Origin: Ignavibacteriales bacterium
GTDB taxonomy: Bacteria > Bacteroidota > Ignavibacteria > Ignavibacteriales > Ignavibacteriaceae
Direction of reading: 5' to 3'
Length of the DNA: 32,456 nt
NCBI GenBank assembly: GCA_016182615.1
Contig: JACPGF010000304.1
Coordinates: 1-32,456, forward strand
Shown here: piece after piece, positions 1 through 8,079 of the stretch
How positions within the stretch are numbered: position 1 is the stretch's first letter
Layout: each line of letters starts with the position of its first letter
Notes under the pieces: model-generated
Told to the model about the DNA's origin: nothing
What the model saw: only the letters and a program-made list of their open reading frames with translations
Databases searched by the model: none
Program-made: the position numbers and the translations under genes

Positions 1-68
1 AAAAAAAAAAAAAAAAGAAACCGCAAAGGTGTGCTGCAAAGAGAAAAATGCATCGTATCAGGTGCTTA

Positions 69-1568
69 TTACTCCGTCGGCCCGGTATATTTCTTACCGT
101 CTGTTGAGATATAACTAAAATATTTCTCAGGGTCTTTGATGAATTTTTTATCGCAGCCCTTGCAGCAGAATCCGATAACCTTTCCTTTATACAATAACAA
201 TGGGCCTTCGTCAGCAACTTCATCACCAAGCACCGGACAGAAAGAATTAAAAACACCAAATTTCTTAAATACAGCGTTATCCTTCGTTATATATTCAGCT
301 GTAGCCGTGGTCTGTGCCACTTGTGGAGCTACGCTGGTACTTGCATCGCTTTTGTGCTCTCCATGTCCGCCCGATTTAAGCCTGCTCTCCGAATCGATGA
401 GATAGTTTCCGTTCAGCACTATTTCTTCACCCGCTGCCAGGCCCGCGGTTACCTGATACATGCTGCCAAACTTTGCACCCACTCGTATATCACGCGGTTC
501 AAATGTGGCCGAATCTCGTTTAACCCAGACAACATTGCGCTTACCGGTAAAAATTATCGCATCGGCATTTATTAGGATTCCGGTTCCCAGATTAACCGAG
601 AGGCTGCTCTCGCCGTACATCCGTGCACGCAATTTACCTGAATTGTTCGGCACGTCAATCCGTACTTTAACAGTGCGTGACTCACTTTCAACAACCGGAG
701 AAATAAATGAGATTTTACCGGTAAACGTTTCTCCCGGCAAAGCTGGGAATGTTACCTGCACAGGCATTTGCGGTTTGAGATACGTTACATCGGCTTCGAA
801 TATGTCGGCAACACTCCACAAATGTGAAATATCGGCCAGTTCATATAGTTCAGTTCCTTCGCTGATATAGCCGCCTTCTACGATGTTCTTTTTTATTACC
901 ACTCCCGAGTATGGAGCCAAATACTTGAACGTGTATGCTGCCTCGCCCGTTTTCTCAACATCGGTTATGTATTGTTCCGGCACGCCATACAACTCCAGCC
1001 GTTTACTGATTGAGTTAAGCAGTTTCTTCGCTTCCGCGCCGGGATTTTTATCGGAGGCACTTTTTGCAACAAGATATTCCGAAGCAGTCCTGTACACATC
1101 CGGGCTGTAGGCAGTAAATAGTACATCGCCTTTGCGGACTACCACACCAGTTTGCGCAACCGATAGCTGCTCTATTCGTCCGCCGAATTTTGCTGATACA
1201 ATCTTCCTGTTCTGTTCGGGAATTTCAAGAGTGCTGTAAGCTTTTATCTCTTTAACAAGCGGGCTTACTGTAACCGCTTCTGTTTTAACACCGGCGAGCA
1301 ACGCACGCTCACCGCTAAGGTTTACTGCACCATCCAGTGATTTAACATCAGCAGATTGCAGAACTAAGTCCATGTGGCAGATGGGGCAAACACCCTGCTT
1401 ATCGGATGTTACTTGCGGGTGCATGGGGCAATAGTACATTGTGCTATGAGCGATTTGCTCTTTGGGATTTTCTTTTTTTCCGGTACATCCGTTAAATACT
1501 ATTCCAATTACTATTGTAAAAAACAAGATGGGCATCAATATTTTTAGGTTAAGATTATTTGTTTTCAT
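69..1568 (-). CDS. cusB: CusB-like RND efflux periplasmic adaptor with N-terminal heavy-metal-binding and C-terminal YHS-like domains
   Basis: Membrane-fusion (HlyD-type) adaptor that would link the CusA pump to the TolC-like channel across the periplasm. The 499-residue protein starts with a hydrophobic segment (about 9-26) ending in a possible lipobox, FNGC, with Cys28. A heavy-metal-binding domain follows (YYCPMHP, then CPICHMDL; Cys47, Met49, His50, Cys61, Cys64, His65, Met66). The middle (about 105-395) holds the barrel-sandwich and beta-barrel adaptor folds. The last 60 residues form a YHS-like module with FCPV at Cys444 and GFCCKGC at Cys468, 469 and 472, followed by DPEKY. Classical E. 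coli CusB lacks both terminal metal modules. It is the last gene of a minus-strand operon, 2 bases after the tolC-like gene. Family assignment is firm; the metal is inferred from the neighbouring CusA. Confidence 0.93.
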   Translation of the reverse strand: MKTNNLNLKILMPILFFTIVIGIVFNGCTGKKENPKEQIAHSTMYYCPMHPQVTSDKQGVCPICHMDLVLQSADVKSLDGAVNLSGERALLAGVKTEAVTVSPLVKEIKAYSTLEIPEQNRKIVSAKFGGRIEQLSVAQTGVVVRKGDVLFTAYSPDVYRTASEYLVAKSASDKNPGAEAKKLLNSISKRLELYGVPEQYITDVEKTGEAAYTFKYLAPYSGVVIKKNIVEGGYISEGTELYELADISHLWSVADIFEADVTYLKPQMPVQVTFPALPGETFTGKISFISPVVESESRTVKVRIDVPNNSGKLRARMYGESSLSVNLGTGILINADAIIFTGKRNVVWVKRDSATFEPRDIRVGAKFGSMYQVTAGLAAGEEIVLNGNYLIDSESRLKSGGHGEHKSDASTSVAPQVAQTTATAEYITKDNAVFKKFGVFNSFCPVLGDEVADEGPLLLYKGKVIGFCCKGCDKKFIKDPEKYFSYISTDGKKYTGPTE

Positions 1569-1570
1569 TG

Positions 1571-2869
1571 CTATTTCCTGTCAAATTCAGTTATTGTTTC
1601 ACTTGCAGTAATCATGCGGATTTCAGCAGCGTTCATGTGCATATCCGTAACTGCCATGTAATAGTTCATTTCTTCCATCGTGCGCATTTTAAGGTACTCG
1701 TAATACTGCGGCATACTTAAGCTGCCCGCGGCAAATGCCGATGTAGCAGCCTCTTCCGCTTGATGCAGTAATGGGATAGTGACCGTCTTTAATCCATGTG
1801 CTTTTTCTTTGTTTGCACGGTAAGCGCCAAGAAGTTTTTGTAATGTTGTGTTCATAACACGCTCCATGTCCAAACGCTCAAACTGGAATTGTTTTGCTTC
1901 CGCCAGCAGCGCTTCGGATTTCTTTTCGATACCACCTTTAGACCAGGGCATAAAGGGTAATGTTACCGAGGCCATTAAACTGTACATGTATTCCGTCTTC
2001 GGCATTCCTGTCAGCATCGCCATTGATTGCCCCGTTGTAACTATCATGCCTTGCGGCATGCGCATAAACATTGCTTGCACCATCAGGTCGGGAATCAGTT
2101 CACGGTTGTTTGCATCATGCTCGGCAAGTTTCATGTTCTCCATCGCCTGCATCTTCAGCAACTCGGGGTTTACTTGCGGGAACTCTTGAATACTATTTTG
2201 AACAGGTATCGCATCTTCACCTTCGTGTACCACAACTGTTGCAAATGAAATATCTCCACTATAACCTGTCGCGCTTTTTAACGCGAGTACCGCGCCATCG
2301 TATTCATGTTCAAGTGCCTGAAGGGCTTGCCGCGAAGAGGATAGCAGTCCTTCAGCCATATAAATATCAGCCAACAAGCCGCCGGATGAGTACCGTGAGC
2401 GGAGCGACTCCAGACTGCGCTCCATTATTTGCAGCAGCTCTTTCTGCACTTGCATTTTCTTTGCAATACCCCATGCTGCATAATACTGCATAGTTACAGA
2501 TGCGTTTAACTTTCTCAGTTCCGCCTTGTATTCATAGAGTACCGCGTGAACACCCTTCTTTTCAGCCGCTGCCATTGCCTGTAGTTTGCCGCCAACCGGA
2601 AACATTTGCGATATGGCTATTGAGTTGGAGATTGATTTATCAACAATATTAATTTCATTTACCGGAATCTGGGAAAATTCAACCGATATGGTTGGTGGAG
2701 GCAGATATTCCATTCCCGAGGCCCGGTGAAGCATTGCATCACGCTTGTGCAGCAATGATTGCAGCCGCTGACTGTTTTGTCCGGCAACTGTTAATAATGA
2801 ATCAAGTGATTGTGCCTGTATAGTGCAGGCTAGTGCAAGCACATGCAGAATATAATATTTAAGCTTCAT
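1571..2869 (-). CDS. TolC-family outer-membrane channel of the Cus efflux system
   Basis: Outer-membrane efflux channel (OEP/TolC family) expected to complete the tripartite RND pump. The protein has 432 residues, a signal peptide ending near AQS (about residue 20), and long helical stretches with the alternating Ala/Leu/Glu pattern typical of the family. A methionine-rich stretch between about residues 255 and 300 contains MFMRMPQGM, MAMLTGMP and MYSLM, which fits a Cu(I)/Ag(I) path, though that function is inference. The start codon overlaps the end of cusA by 11 bases, so the two are probably translationally coupled. cusB follows 2 bases after the stop. I do not give the symbol cusC because the family is broad and the sequence is not close to E. 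coli CusC. Confidence 0.9.
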   Translation of the reverse strand: MKLKYYILHVLALACTIQAQSLDSLLTVAGQNSQRLQSLLHKRDAMLHRASGMEYLPPPTISVEFSQIPVNEINIVDKSISNSIAISQMFPVGGKLQAMAAAEKKGVHAVLYEYKAELRKLNASVTMQYYAAWGIAKKMQVQKELLQIMERSLESLRSRYSSGGLLADIYMAEGLLSSSRQALQALEHEYDGAVLALKSATGYSGDISFATVVVHEGEDAIPVQNSIQEFPQVNPELLKMQAMENMKLAEHDANNRELIPDLMVQAMFMRMPQGMIVTTGQSMAMLTGMPKTEYMYSLMASVTLPFMPWSKGGIEKKSEALLAEAKQFQFERLDMERVMNTTLQKLLGAYRANKEKAHGLKTVTIPLLHQAEEAATSAFAAGSLSMPQYYEYLKMRTMEEMNYYMAVTDMHMNAAEIRMITASETITEFDRK

Positions 2870-5800
2870 CGCTTTCCTCCTTCATCCATGCAGCCATCTT
2901 GGAAATGTGCAGCTGCCCCTTTTTCAGGGCGTGTTCTTTCATCATCACAAACAGTACAGGGGTTACAACAAGCACATGTACCGCGCTTGTCAGTAATCCT
3001 CCGACCATTGGTGCGGTGAGCGGTTTCATCACATCAGCACCAACACCCGTTGACCACATCACGGGCAGTAAACCAAGCATACTGGTAAACACGGTCATCA
3101 GTTTAGGCCTTAATCGCAGCACGGAGCCTTCAACCGCAGCTTCATAAATGTCAGTTGAATTAATTGCTCCCCTCCTGCCAGCCTGTACATCCCGCAGCCG
3201 CTTATCAAGCGCCTCGTGCAGATAAACAACCATAACCACGCCTGTTTCCACCGCTACGCCATACAAAGCAATAAACCCCACCCAGACTGCAACAGAAAAG
3301 TTGTAGCCCAATGCATAGATGGCATACACCCCGCCAATCAGTGCAAACGGAACGGATAACATCACCACGAGAGATTCCATGTAATCTTTCAGTGTAAAAT
3401 ACAGCAGGACAAAAATGATGATAAACACGATTGGCAAAATTATCATAATGCGGTTCTGTGCGCGTATTTTGCTTTCATACTGCCCGCTCCAACCAATCGT
3501 GTAACCCGTCGGCAAATGAAGTTGTGATTCAATTACCTTCATCGCATCCTCCATTACCGAGCCCATGTCCCTGCCTCGAGCATTCATGTAAATCACCGAG
3601 CGCAGCATGCCATTCTCGCTGCTTAACATGGAAGGCCCCTGATTGACATTTATATCGGCAAAGTAACTCAATGGCACATACCTCAAGTTTCCATCCTCCG
3701 TTGGTGCATCAAGCAATGATGTACCGCTGCCGGAAGATACTGCGCCGCCAGTTGAGCTGACCGCGGCAGGGGCACCCATAGCCATTCCACCACCTAATGG
3801 CATCCCGCCATTTGCTGGTTGAATGCCCGCACTTTGCACGCTTGTTGCTGCCCCCGTTTTGTAAATGGGGACAATCAGATTCTTCAACTCATTTACACCC
3901 TCCCTGAAATCCCGCGCATACCGCATCCGTATTGGGAAACGCATCCGACCTTCAAGCACAGAACCGATGTTCTGCCCGCCGATTGCAGTCTCAATAATAT
4001 CCTGCACATCTTTTACCGAAACCCCATAGCGGGCGGCATTTTGTTTATTCAGGATAATATCAAGATAATAGCCGCTCTGCTCGCGGTCCGCAACAACATC
4101 TGCCGCCCCGTCAACTTTTTTCAGCAGGGCTTCTGCTTTCAGTGCATAGTATTCAAGCGTGTCGGAGTTAGGGCCGAAAATCTTTAAGCCGAGTTCCGTA
4201 CGCACACCTGTAGCAAGCATGTTTATCCGGTTGATAATCGGCTGTGTCCAGCCATTCCTTACACCGGGTATTTGCAGGCGCATATCAAGCTCCTGTATAA
4301 TATCCTTTTTGGTTATACCCTTGCGCCATTGTTCTTTTGGTTTAAGCAAGATGATTGTCTCTATCATGCTTAAGGGGGCGTTGTCAGTGGCTGTTTCCGC
4401 TCTGCCTGCTTTTCCAAGCACCGCTTCCACTTCCGGCACCGAGGCTATAATTTTATCCTGCTGTGCAAGTATTTTGTTTATCTCGGTTATTGATACATTC
4501 GGCAATGTTACAGGCATGAACAGCAGCGAGCCCTCGTCCAAGGGCGGCATAAACTCCGAGCCGGTATGCATAACCATGGGCACGGTTATCAGCAAGGCAA
4601 GGACATTAATCACAATTGTAGTTTTCCGGTACTTCAGCACCCAGCGAATAACAGGCTCATATATACGATTAAAGAGCCGGGTGATAAAATTTTTGTTTTC
4701 CGGTTTAAAATTGCCGCGCATCAGCATGGTCATAAGCACTGGTATTAATGTTATAACAACAATGGCACTGCCAAGCATCATAAACGTTTTAGTGAAGGCA
4801 AGAGGCTTAAACAACTTACCTTCCTGCCCGGTTAATAAAAACACCGGCAGGAAAGAGACCAGAATTATCAATTCGGAAAAGAATATTGCCCGGCCAACCT
4901 GCTTGGCTGAGTTGACGGATATTGATTTGAATTCTTCATTAGTCAGCTTACCCTTTTTTGCCTGTGCCCGTGCAAGGCTCCGGTAGGCATTTTCAACGAG
5001 CACAATCGAGGAATCGACCACCACCCCGACAGCGAGTATAATGCCGCCCAGACTCATGATGTTCGAGGTAATCCCGAAGGCATACATGAGGATAAAGGCA
5101 AGCAGAACGGAAACCGGCAGCTCTATCAGTATCCTGACGATACTCCTCCAATGCAATAAAAAAAGAGCAACAACAAGCGCTACGACCACAGCAGCTTCCA
5201 TCAAAGCCCGCTCAAGCGTACCAATGGCTTGTGTAATAAGGGTGCTTCTATCGTAGAATGGTTTTATACTAACACCTGCAGGCAGGCCTGCCGATATTTG
5301 CTCTATCTGCTTTTTTACCCGTTCTATCACCTGGCGGGCATTCTCCCCGGTTCGCATTACCACAATTCCGCCAACAACTTCACCGTTGCCGTTTTTTTCG
5401 AGTGTGCCCCTGCGAATATCGCCGCCTAACTGAACTTTGGCAATTTGCTTTATATACACGGGAATTCCACCCGCCGCATTTTTCACCAGAATATTCTCGA
5501 TGTCCTCTGTTTTGCTAATATAGCCCTGCCCCCGTACAAAATATTCCGCGTCAGACATTTCAATAAGTTTACCGCCGACTTCGTTATTGTTTTTTTGCAG
5601 TGCGGCGGCCACCTCATTAAGGTGTACACCGTATGCCCGCAATTGCAGCGGGTCAACATCAACCTGATACTGTTTTACTTTACCGCCAATTCCCGCAACT
5701 TCGGCAACCCCCTCTACTGAGGCAAGCTTGTAGCGGATAAACCAGTCCTGCAAACTCCTCAGTTCAGCAGGTGTATATCCATTGCCCTCTACCGTGTACC

Positions 5801-6221
5801 AGAAGACATGCCCCACTCCAGTCCCATCGGGGCCGAGAGAGGGAGTGACCCCGGCGGGTAATTGTACCTGTATCGTGTTGAGTTTTTCGGCTACCCTTGT
5901 GCGGGCAAAGTAGGTTTCGGTGTTATCATCAAAAATAACAAACACGAAAGACATCCCGAACATTGAAGACGCGCGCACAGCTTTCACGTGCGGCAATCCC
6001 TGCAATGCGGTAACCAGTGGGAACGTTACCTGGTCTTCTATTACTTTTGGCGAGCGGCCCATCCATTCGGTATAGACTATCACCTGATTTTCCGAAAGAT
6101 CCGGAATGGCATCAACCGGTAGATTGATAACACTGTAAATGCCAATACCGCTCAGCAATAGATACGCGAGTATTACCAGTACGCGGTTTGACACGCACCA
6201 GTCAATAATTTTTTCTATCAT
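2859..6221 (-). CDS. cusA: CusA-type Cu(I)/Ag(I) RND efflux pump
   Basis: Inner-membrane, proton-driven heavy-metal efflux RND transporter of 1120 residues, somewhat longer than E. coli CusA. It has the typical 12-helix layout, with the first helix at about 10-30, two large periplasmic loops, and the conserved GVVVDSSIVLVENAYR region in the membrane part. The three methionines that form the Cu(I)/Ag(I) site of CusA appear in their known contexts: Met569 (LLFMPVTLP), Met619 (APLSMIET) and Met668 (INMLATG). Zinc/cobalt CzcA pumps lack this set, so I favour copper/silver. An unusual insertion of about 50 Gly/Ala/Ser/Met-rich residues lies near 785-840 (contains GGMPLGGGMAMG). The upstream sequence carries a purine-rich RBS and a palindrome at 6279-6293. 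Confidence 0.95.
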   Translation of the reverse strand: MIEKIIDWCVSNRVLVILAYLLLSGIGIYSVINLPVDAIPDLSENQVIVYTEWMGRSPKVIEDQVTFPLVTALQGLPHVKAVRASSMFGMSFVFVIFDDNTETYFARTRVAEKLNTIQVQLPAGVTPSLGPDGTGVGHVFWYTVEGNGYTPAELRSLQDWFIRYKLASVEGVAEVAGIGGKVKQYQVDVDPLQLRAYGVHLNEVAAALQKNNNEVGGKLIEMSDAEYFVRGQGYISKTEDIENILVKNAAGGIPVYIKQIAKVQLGGDIRRGTLEKNGNGEVVGGIVVMRTGENARQVIERVKKQIEQISAGLPAGVSIKPFYDRSTLITQAIGTLERALMEAAVVVALVVALFLLHWRSIVRILIELPVSVLLAFILMYAFGITSNIMSLGGIILAVGVVVDSSIVLVENAYRSLARAQAKKGKLTNEEFKSISVNSAKQVGRAIFFSELIILVSFLPVFLLTGQEGKLFKPLAFTKTFMMLGSAIVVITLIPVLMTMLMRGNFKPENKNFITRLFNRIYEPVIRWVLKYRKTTIVINVLALLITVPMVMHTGSEFMPPLDEGSLLFMPVTLPNVSITEINKILAQQDKIIASVPEVEAVLGKAGRAETATDNAPLSMIETIILLKPKEQWRKGITKKDIIQELDMRLQIPGVRNGWTQPIINRINMLATGVRTELGLKIFGPNSDTLEYYALKAEALLKKVDGAADVVADREQSGYYLDIILNKQNAARYGVSVKDVQDIIETAIGGQNIGSVLEGRMRFPIRMRYARDFREGVNELKNLIVPIYKTGAATSVQSAGIQPANGGMPLGGGMAMGAPAAVSSTGGAVSSGSGTSLLDAPTEDGNLRYVPLSYFADINVNQGPSMLSSENGMLRSVIYMNARGRDMGSVMEDAMKVIESQLHLPTGYTIGWSGQYESKIRAQNRIMIILPIVFIIIFVLLYFTLKDYMESLVVMLSVPFALIGGVYAIYALGYNFSVAVWVGFIALYGVAVETGVVMVVYLHEALDKRLRDVQAGRRGAINSTDIYEAAVEGSVLRLRPKLMTVFTSMLGLLPVMWSTGVGADVMKPLTAPMVGGLLTSAVHVLVVTPVLFVMMKEHALKKGQLHISKMAAWMKEESDEA

Positions 6222-6278
6222 AGTATTCTCTTATCAATAATAGTTACCGGCAGCAAGTATGCTTAGCCGGATAGTTTA

Positions 6279-6293
6279 CCTGTTTTAAACAGG
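6279..6293. promoter_or_regulatory. 15-bp palindrome upstream of cusA, possible operator
   Basis: CCTGTTT-T-AAACAGG is a perfect 7-bp inverted repeat around one central base, 58 bases before the cusA start codon. It lies in the only gap of the efflux operon long enough to hold a promoter. Its size and place fit a dimeric metal-responsive repressor or activator, but no regulator gene is in the window and chance palindromes of this size occur. Confidence 0.3.
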
Positions 6294-6323
6294 ATGTATT
6301 ATTTCGGAATCAAAAGGAGGTGT

Positions 6324-6419
6324 ATGCTGCCGTATCAGTTGTCAAACGGGGCGAGACGTGCCCATACTGTTTTCGTGAGCGATTACTCCTTGCACGAGGC
6401 AAAGCGTATTCTCAAATAA
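6324..6419 (+). CDS. Possible 31-residue small ORF with strong RBS
   Basis: A short plus-strand reading frame, MLPYQLSNGARRAHTVF onward, of 31 codons. An exact AGGAGG lies 6 bases before its ATG, at 6316-6321. It runs opposite to the efflux operon and overlaps the 3' end of the HYC_CC_PP gene by 8 bases. The peptide is basic and has no membrane segment or known motif. The strong Shine-Dalgarno is the only support. A chance AGGAGG in an intergenic region is quite possible, so this is a candidate only. Confidence 0.2.
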   Translation: MLPYQLSNGARRAHTVFVSDYSLHEAKRILK

Positions 6420-6846
6420 GCAGAGAGGAGAAAAGAATAGACAGGAGCTGCTTTTGTATTCCGGGCGGGGACTCCTGAATATGCACAGCACATAAACTGC
6501 CAAGAGTTGTAAAATTTTGACTGCTAATTTCCTGCACTAGTAAAGCACTTAACTGTTGTACAGGTTTTTTTGTGGAGATGATGCGCTCTGCATCAATTTT
6601 AAGAGGTGCTGCGATTACGTGTTCTTTGCAGCAGTTATTATCCGCTGTAAAAGCAACCAGGAAATCCTCCAATTCATCTTCACAGCACGAAGATTTTTCA
6701 ACCGGTTTACTTTGCTCTTCACACATAACGCATGATTGATTTGAAAATGCCCCGGCCATGCCGCAATAATGCAGCGCGTACGGTATGCCGGTAAAGTTAA
6801 CAATTACCAGCAAAAGTAAAATCCGGCCGAAGGTGTTTCTAATCAT
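6412..6846 (-). CDS. HYC_CC_PP family protein, probably metal-related
   Basis: A 144-residue secreted or membrane-anchored protein. It starts with a hydrophobic segment (about 8-22) and shows all three signatures that name the HYC_CC_PP family: His26-Tyr27-Cys28, Cys54-Cys55 and Pro127-Pro128. It has further cysteines at 39, 42, 72 and 73. Members are common in Bacteroidota next to copper or heavy-metal efflux genes; their biochemical role is not established. Its position 190 bases upstream of cusA on the same strand fits a role in copper handling in the envelope, which is inference. Translation probably starts at 6846, immediately after a near-ideal promoter, which would make the message leaderless. 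The next in-frame Met is residue 30, inside the family motif region, so it is not a likely start. Confidence 0.85.
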   Translation of the reverse strand: MIRNTFGRILLLLVIVNFTGIPYALHYCGMAGAFSNQSCVMCEEQSKPVEKSSCCEDELEDFLVAFTADNNCCKEHVIAAPLKIDAERIISTKKPVQQLSALLVQEISSQNFTTLGSLCAVHIQESPPGIQKQLLSILFSSLLI

Positions 6847-6852
6847 ATAGTT

Positions 6853-6881
6853 ATTATAACAATATTTTTGCCAATTGTCAA
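6853..6881 (-). promoter_or_regulatory. Perfect sigma-70-type promoter of the HYC_CC_PP gene
   Basis: On the minus strand the -35 hexamer TTGACA (6881-6876) and the -10 hexamer TATAAT (6858-6853) both match consensus exactly, with the ideal 17-base spacer. Only 6 bases (AACTAT) separate the -10 box from the ATG at 6846. The usual +1 position, 7 bases after the -10 box, is therefore the A of the start codon. Confidence 0.75.
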
Positions 6882-6891
6882 GCGTTGTTTT

Positions 6892-6920
6892 TAATTATGA
6901 ATTTTGAGTTATGAATTATA
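6892..6920. repeat. AATTATGAATTTTGA-type direct repeats in intergenic DNA
   Basis: Two and a half imperfect copies of a TTATGAATT unit follow each other in the divergent gap. The 361-base gap between the HYC gene and the TRIC gene otherwise holds the promoter at 6853-6881 and the second repeat at 7141-7178; I see no gene in it. Confidence 0.5.
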
Positions 6921-7140
6921 AGGGTTCCCTTTATTTGCCATTGATTCACGAAAATTTCCGCCTTGCATCATCCTACTTGTTTGATTCCTTTTTTTAGTGG
7001 GGATTAATTGCAAGTACAAAACCTCAGCCACTCTTGTAACTATTAACAAAGCCACAATAAATGCTCATTCAGTTTTAATTAACCATTCAAATAACAGTGC
7101 ATTTAAAAACAATTTCCACCAATAAAATTCTTTTCACTCC

Positions 7141-7178
7141 TTCATTCTACATCTTACATTCTACATTTTACATTATAT
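7141..7178. repeat. Degenerate TTCTACAT/TTTACAT tandem repeat before the TRIC gene
   Basis: About five imperfect 7-8 base units (TTCTACAT, CTTACAT, TTCTACAT, TTTACAT and variants) lie 30-67 bases upstream of the probable TRIC start. It is low-complexity and not coding. It is also why the longer reading frame starting at 7097 is unlikely to be real. Confidence 0.5.
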
Positions 7179-7207
7179 TGCTTGCCAGAAATTTACTATT
7201 TGGACGC

Positions 7208-7858
7208 ATGAAGACAATACCCGATATAACACAAACCATTGTATTTTTACTGTTAGAGCATGGCGGGGTAGCCGTTGCAGCCGTTTCTGGCGTATTGGTC
7301 GCAAAACGGAAAGGCATGGATGTATTCGGCATTGGCGTTATTGCATTTGTTACCGCGCTTGGCGGCGGCACCTTGCGCGATGTTCTCTTGGGAAGGCATC
7401 CAATATTTTGGTTTACCAATCAGACATATCTCATTGGCGTTTTTGTTGCTACGGCAATTACCTTATTATATATTAAACGGAAAGAGCCTCCAATGAAGGC
7501 TTTACTGATAGCGGATGCATTCGGGCTGGCTTTTTTTACTATCAGCGGTACACAAATAGCCGAGGCTAGGCATCTTCCCTGGGTCATCGTTATTATGATG
7601 GGTGCTATAACCGGGACGGCGGGCGGTGTTGTGCGCGATGTGTTGTGTAATGAAATTCCCCTTATTCTCAGGCGGGATATTTATGCCACAGCTTCTATTA
7701 CAGGCGCCGCGGTTTATCTGCTTATCAGGGAGCTTGGATACAAGGCTTCGTACGCCGGTACTTGGGGCATGGTAACTATTGTTATTTTCAGGATACTTGT
7801 CATTTACCACAATTTACACCTGCCGGGGTTTTATGAAGAAAAGTTGAAAAGTGGTTAA
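7208..7858 (+). CDS. TRIC/UPF0126-family membrane protein (putative cation channel or glycine transporter type)
   Basis: Integral inner-membrane protein of 216 residues with seven hydrophobic segments. It is built from two homologous halves, each carrying the family signature: GGGTLRDVLLGRHPIFWF in the first and GTAGGVVRDVLCNEIPLIL in the second. Prokaryotic TRIC homologues conduct monovalent cations; the physiological role in most bacteria is unclear. I start at the ATG at 7208 (MKTIPDITQ) rather than 7097. The extra 37 residues would be translated from a low-complexity repeat and are not part of the family. The stop codon at 7856-7858 lies inside the left copy of a 7-bp direct repeat flanking the MITE-like element that follows. 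Confidence 0.9.
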   Translation: MKTIPDITQTIVFLLLEHGGVAVAAVSGVLVAKRKGMDVFGIGVIAFVTALGGGTLRDVLLGRHPIFWFTNQTYLIGVFVATAITLLYIKRKEPPMKALLIADAFGLAFFTISGTQIAEARHLPWVIVIMMGAITGTAGGVVRDVLCNEIPLILRRDIYATASITGAAVYLLIRELGYKASYAGTWGMVTIVIFRILVIYHNLHLPGFYEEKLKSG

Positions 7859-7861
7859 GAC

Positions 7862-7989
7862 TGGGTGTTCGGCATTTTGAGCAGCTATTGTTTTTGACAA
7901 CTATTAATTGTCGTCCTGGGTGGGAAAAGTACCGTAAACGGCACTCAAGAAAAAAAACTCCTGAATCATGGACAAAATGTCGCACATCC
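7862..7989. mobile_element. MITE-like element, copy 1 (128 bp, 7-bp target duplication)
   Basis: A non-coding element flanked on both sides by TTAAGAC (7855-7861 and 7990-7996), as expected of a target-site duplication. Its ends are imperfect inverted repeats (GGGTGTTCGGCATTTTG against GGATGTGCGACATTTTG, 14 of 17 matching). Inside are two hairpins: GACAA/TTGTC at 7896-7912, and AGTACCG/CGGCACT at 7928-7945, which pairs fully on the minus strand with one G-U. It shares sequence and structure with 31846-31979. It sits exactly at the TRIC stop codon, so it may also act as a 3' end. No transposase is encoded, so movement would need one supplied elsewhere. Confidence 0.7.
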
Positions 7990-8079
7990 TTAAGACAACT
8001 TGCAAGATGACTTTTTTTAATTTATCGTTTTAGAAAAAGAAAATAGAGAGCCCCGGATTTGTTTTCACAAACTTTCAAA

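Noticed and set aside
1-17. Run of 16 A at the window start
   Set aside because: It may be the T-tract after cusB or an assembly artefact at an edge. No hairpin is visible with it, so I do not call a terminator.
7097-7207. Longer start for the TRIC protein
   Set aside because: The added residues would come from a TTCTACAT-type repeat and are not part of the family.
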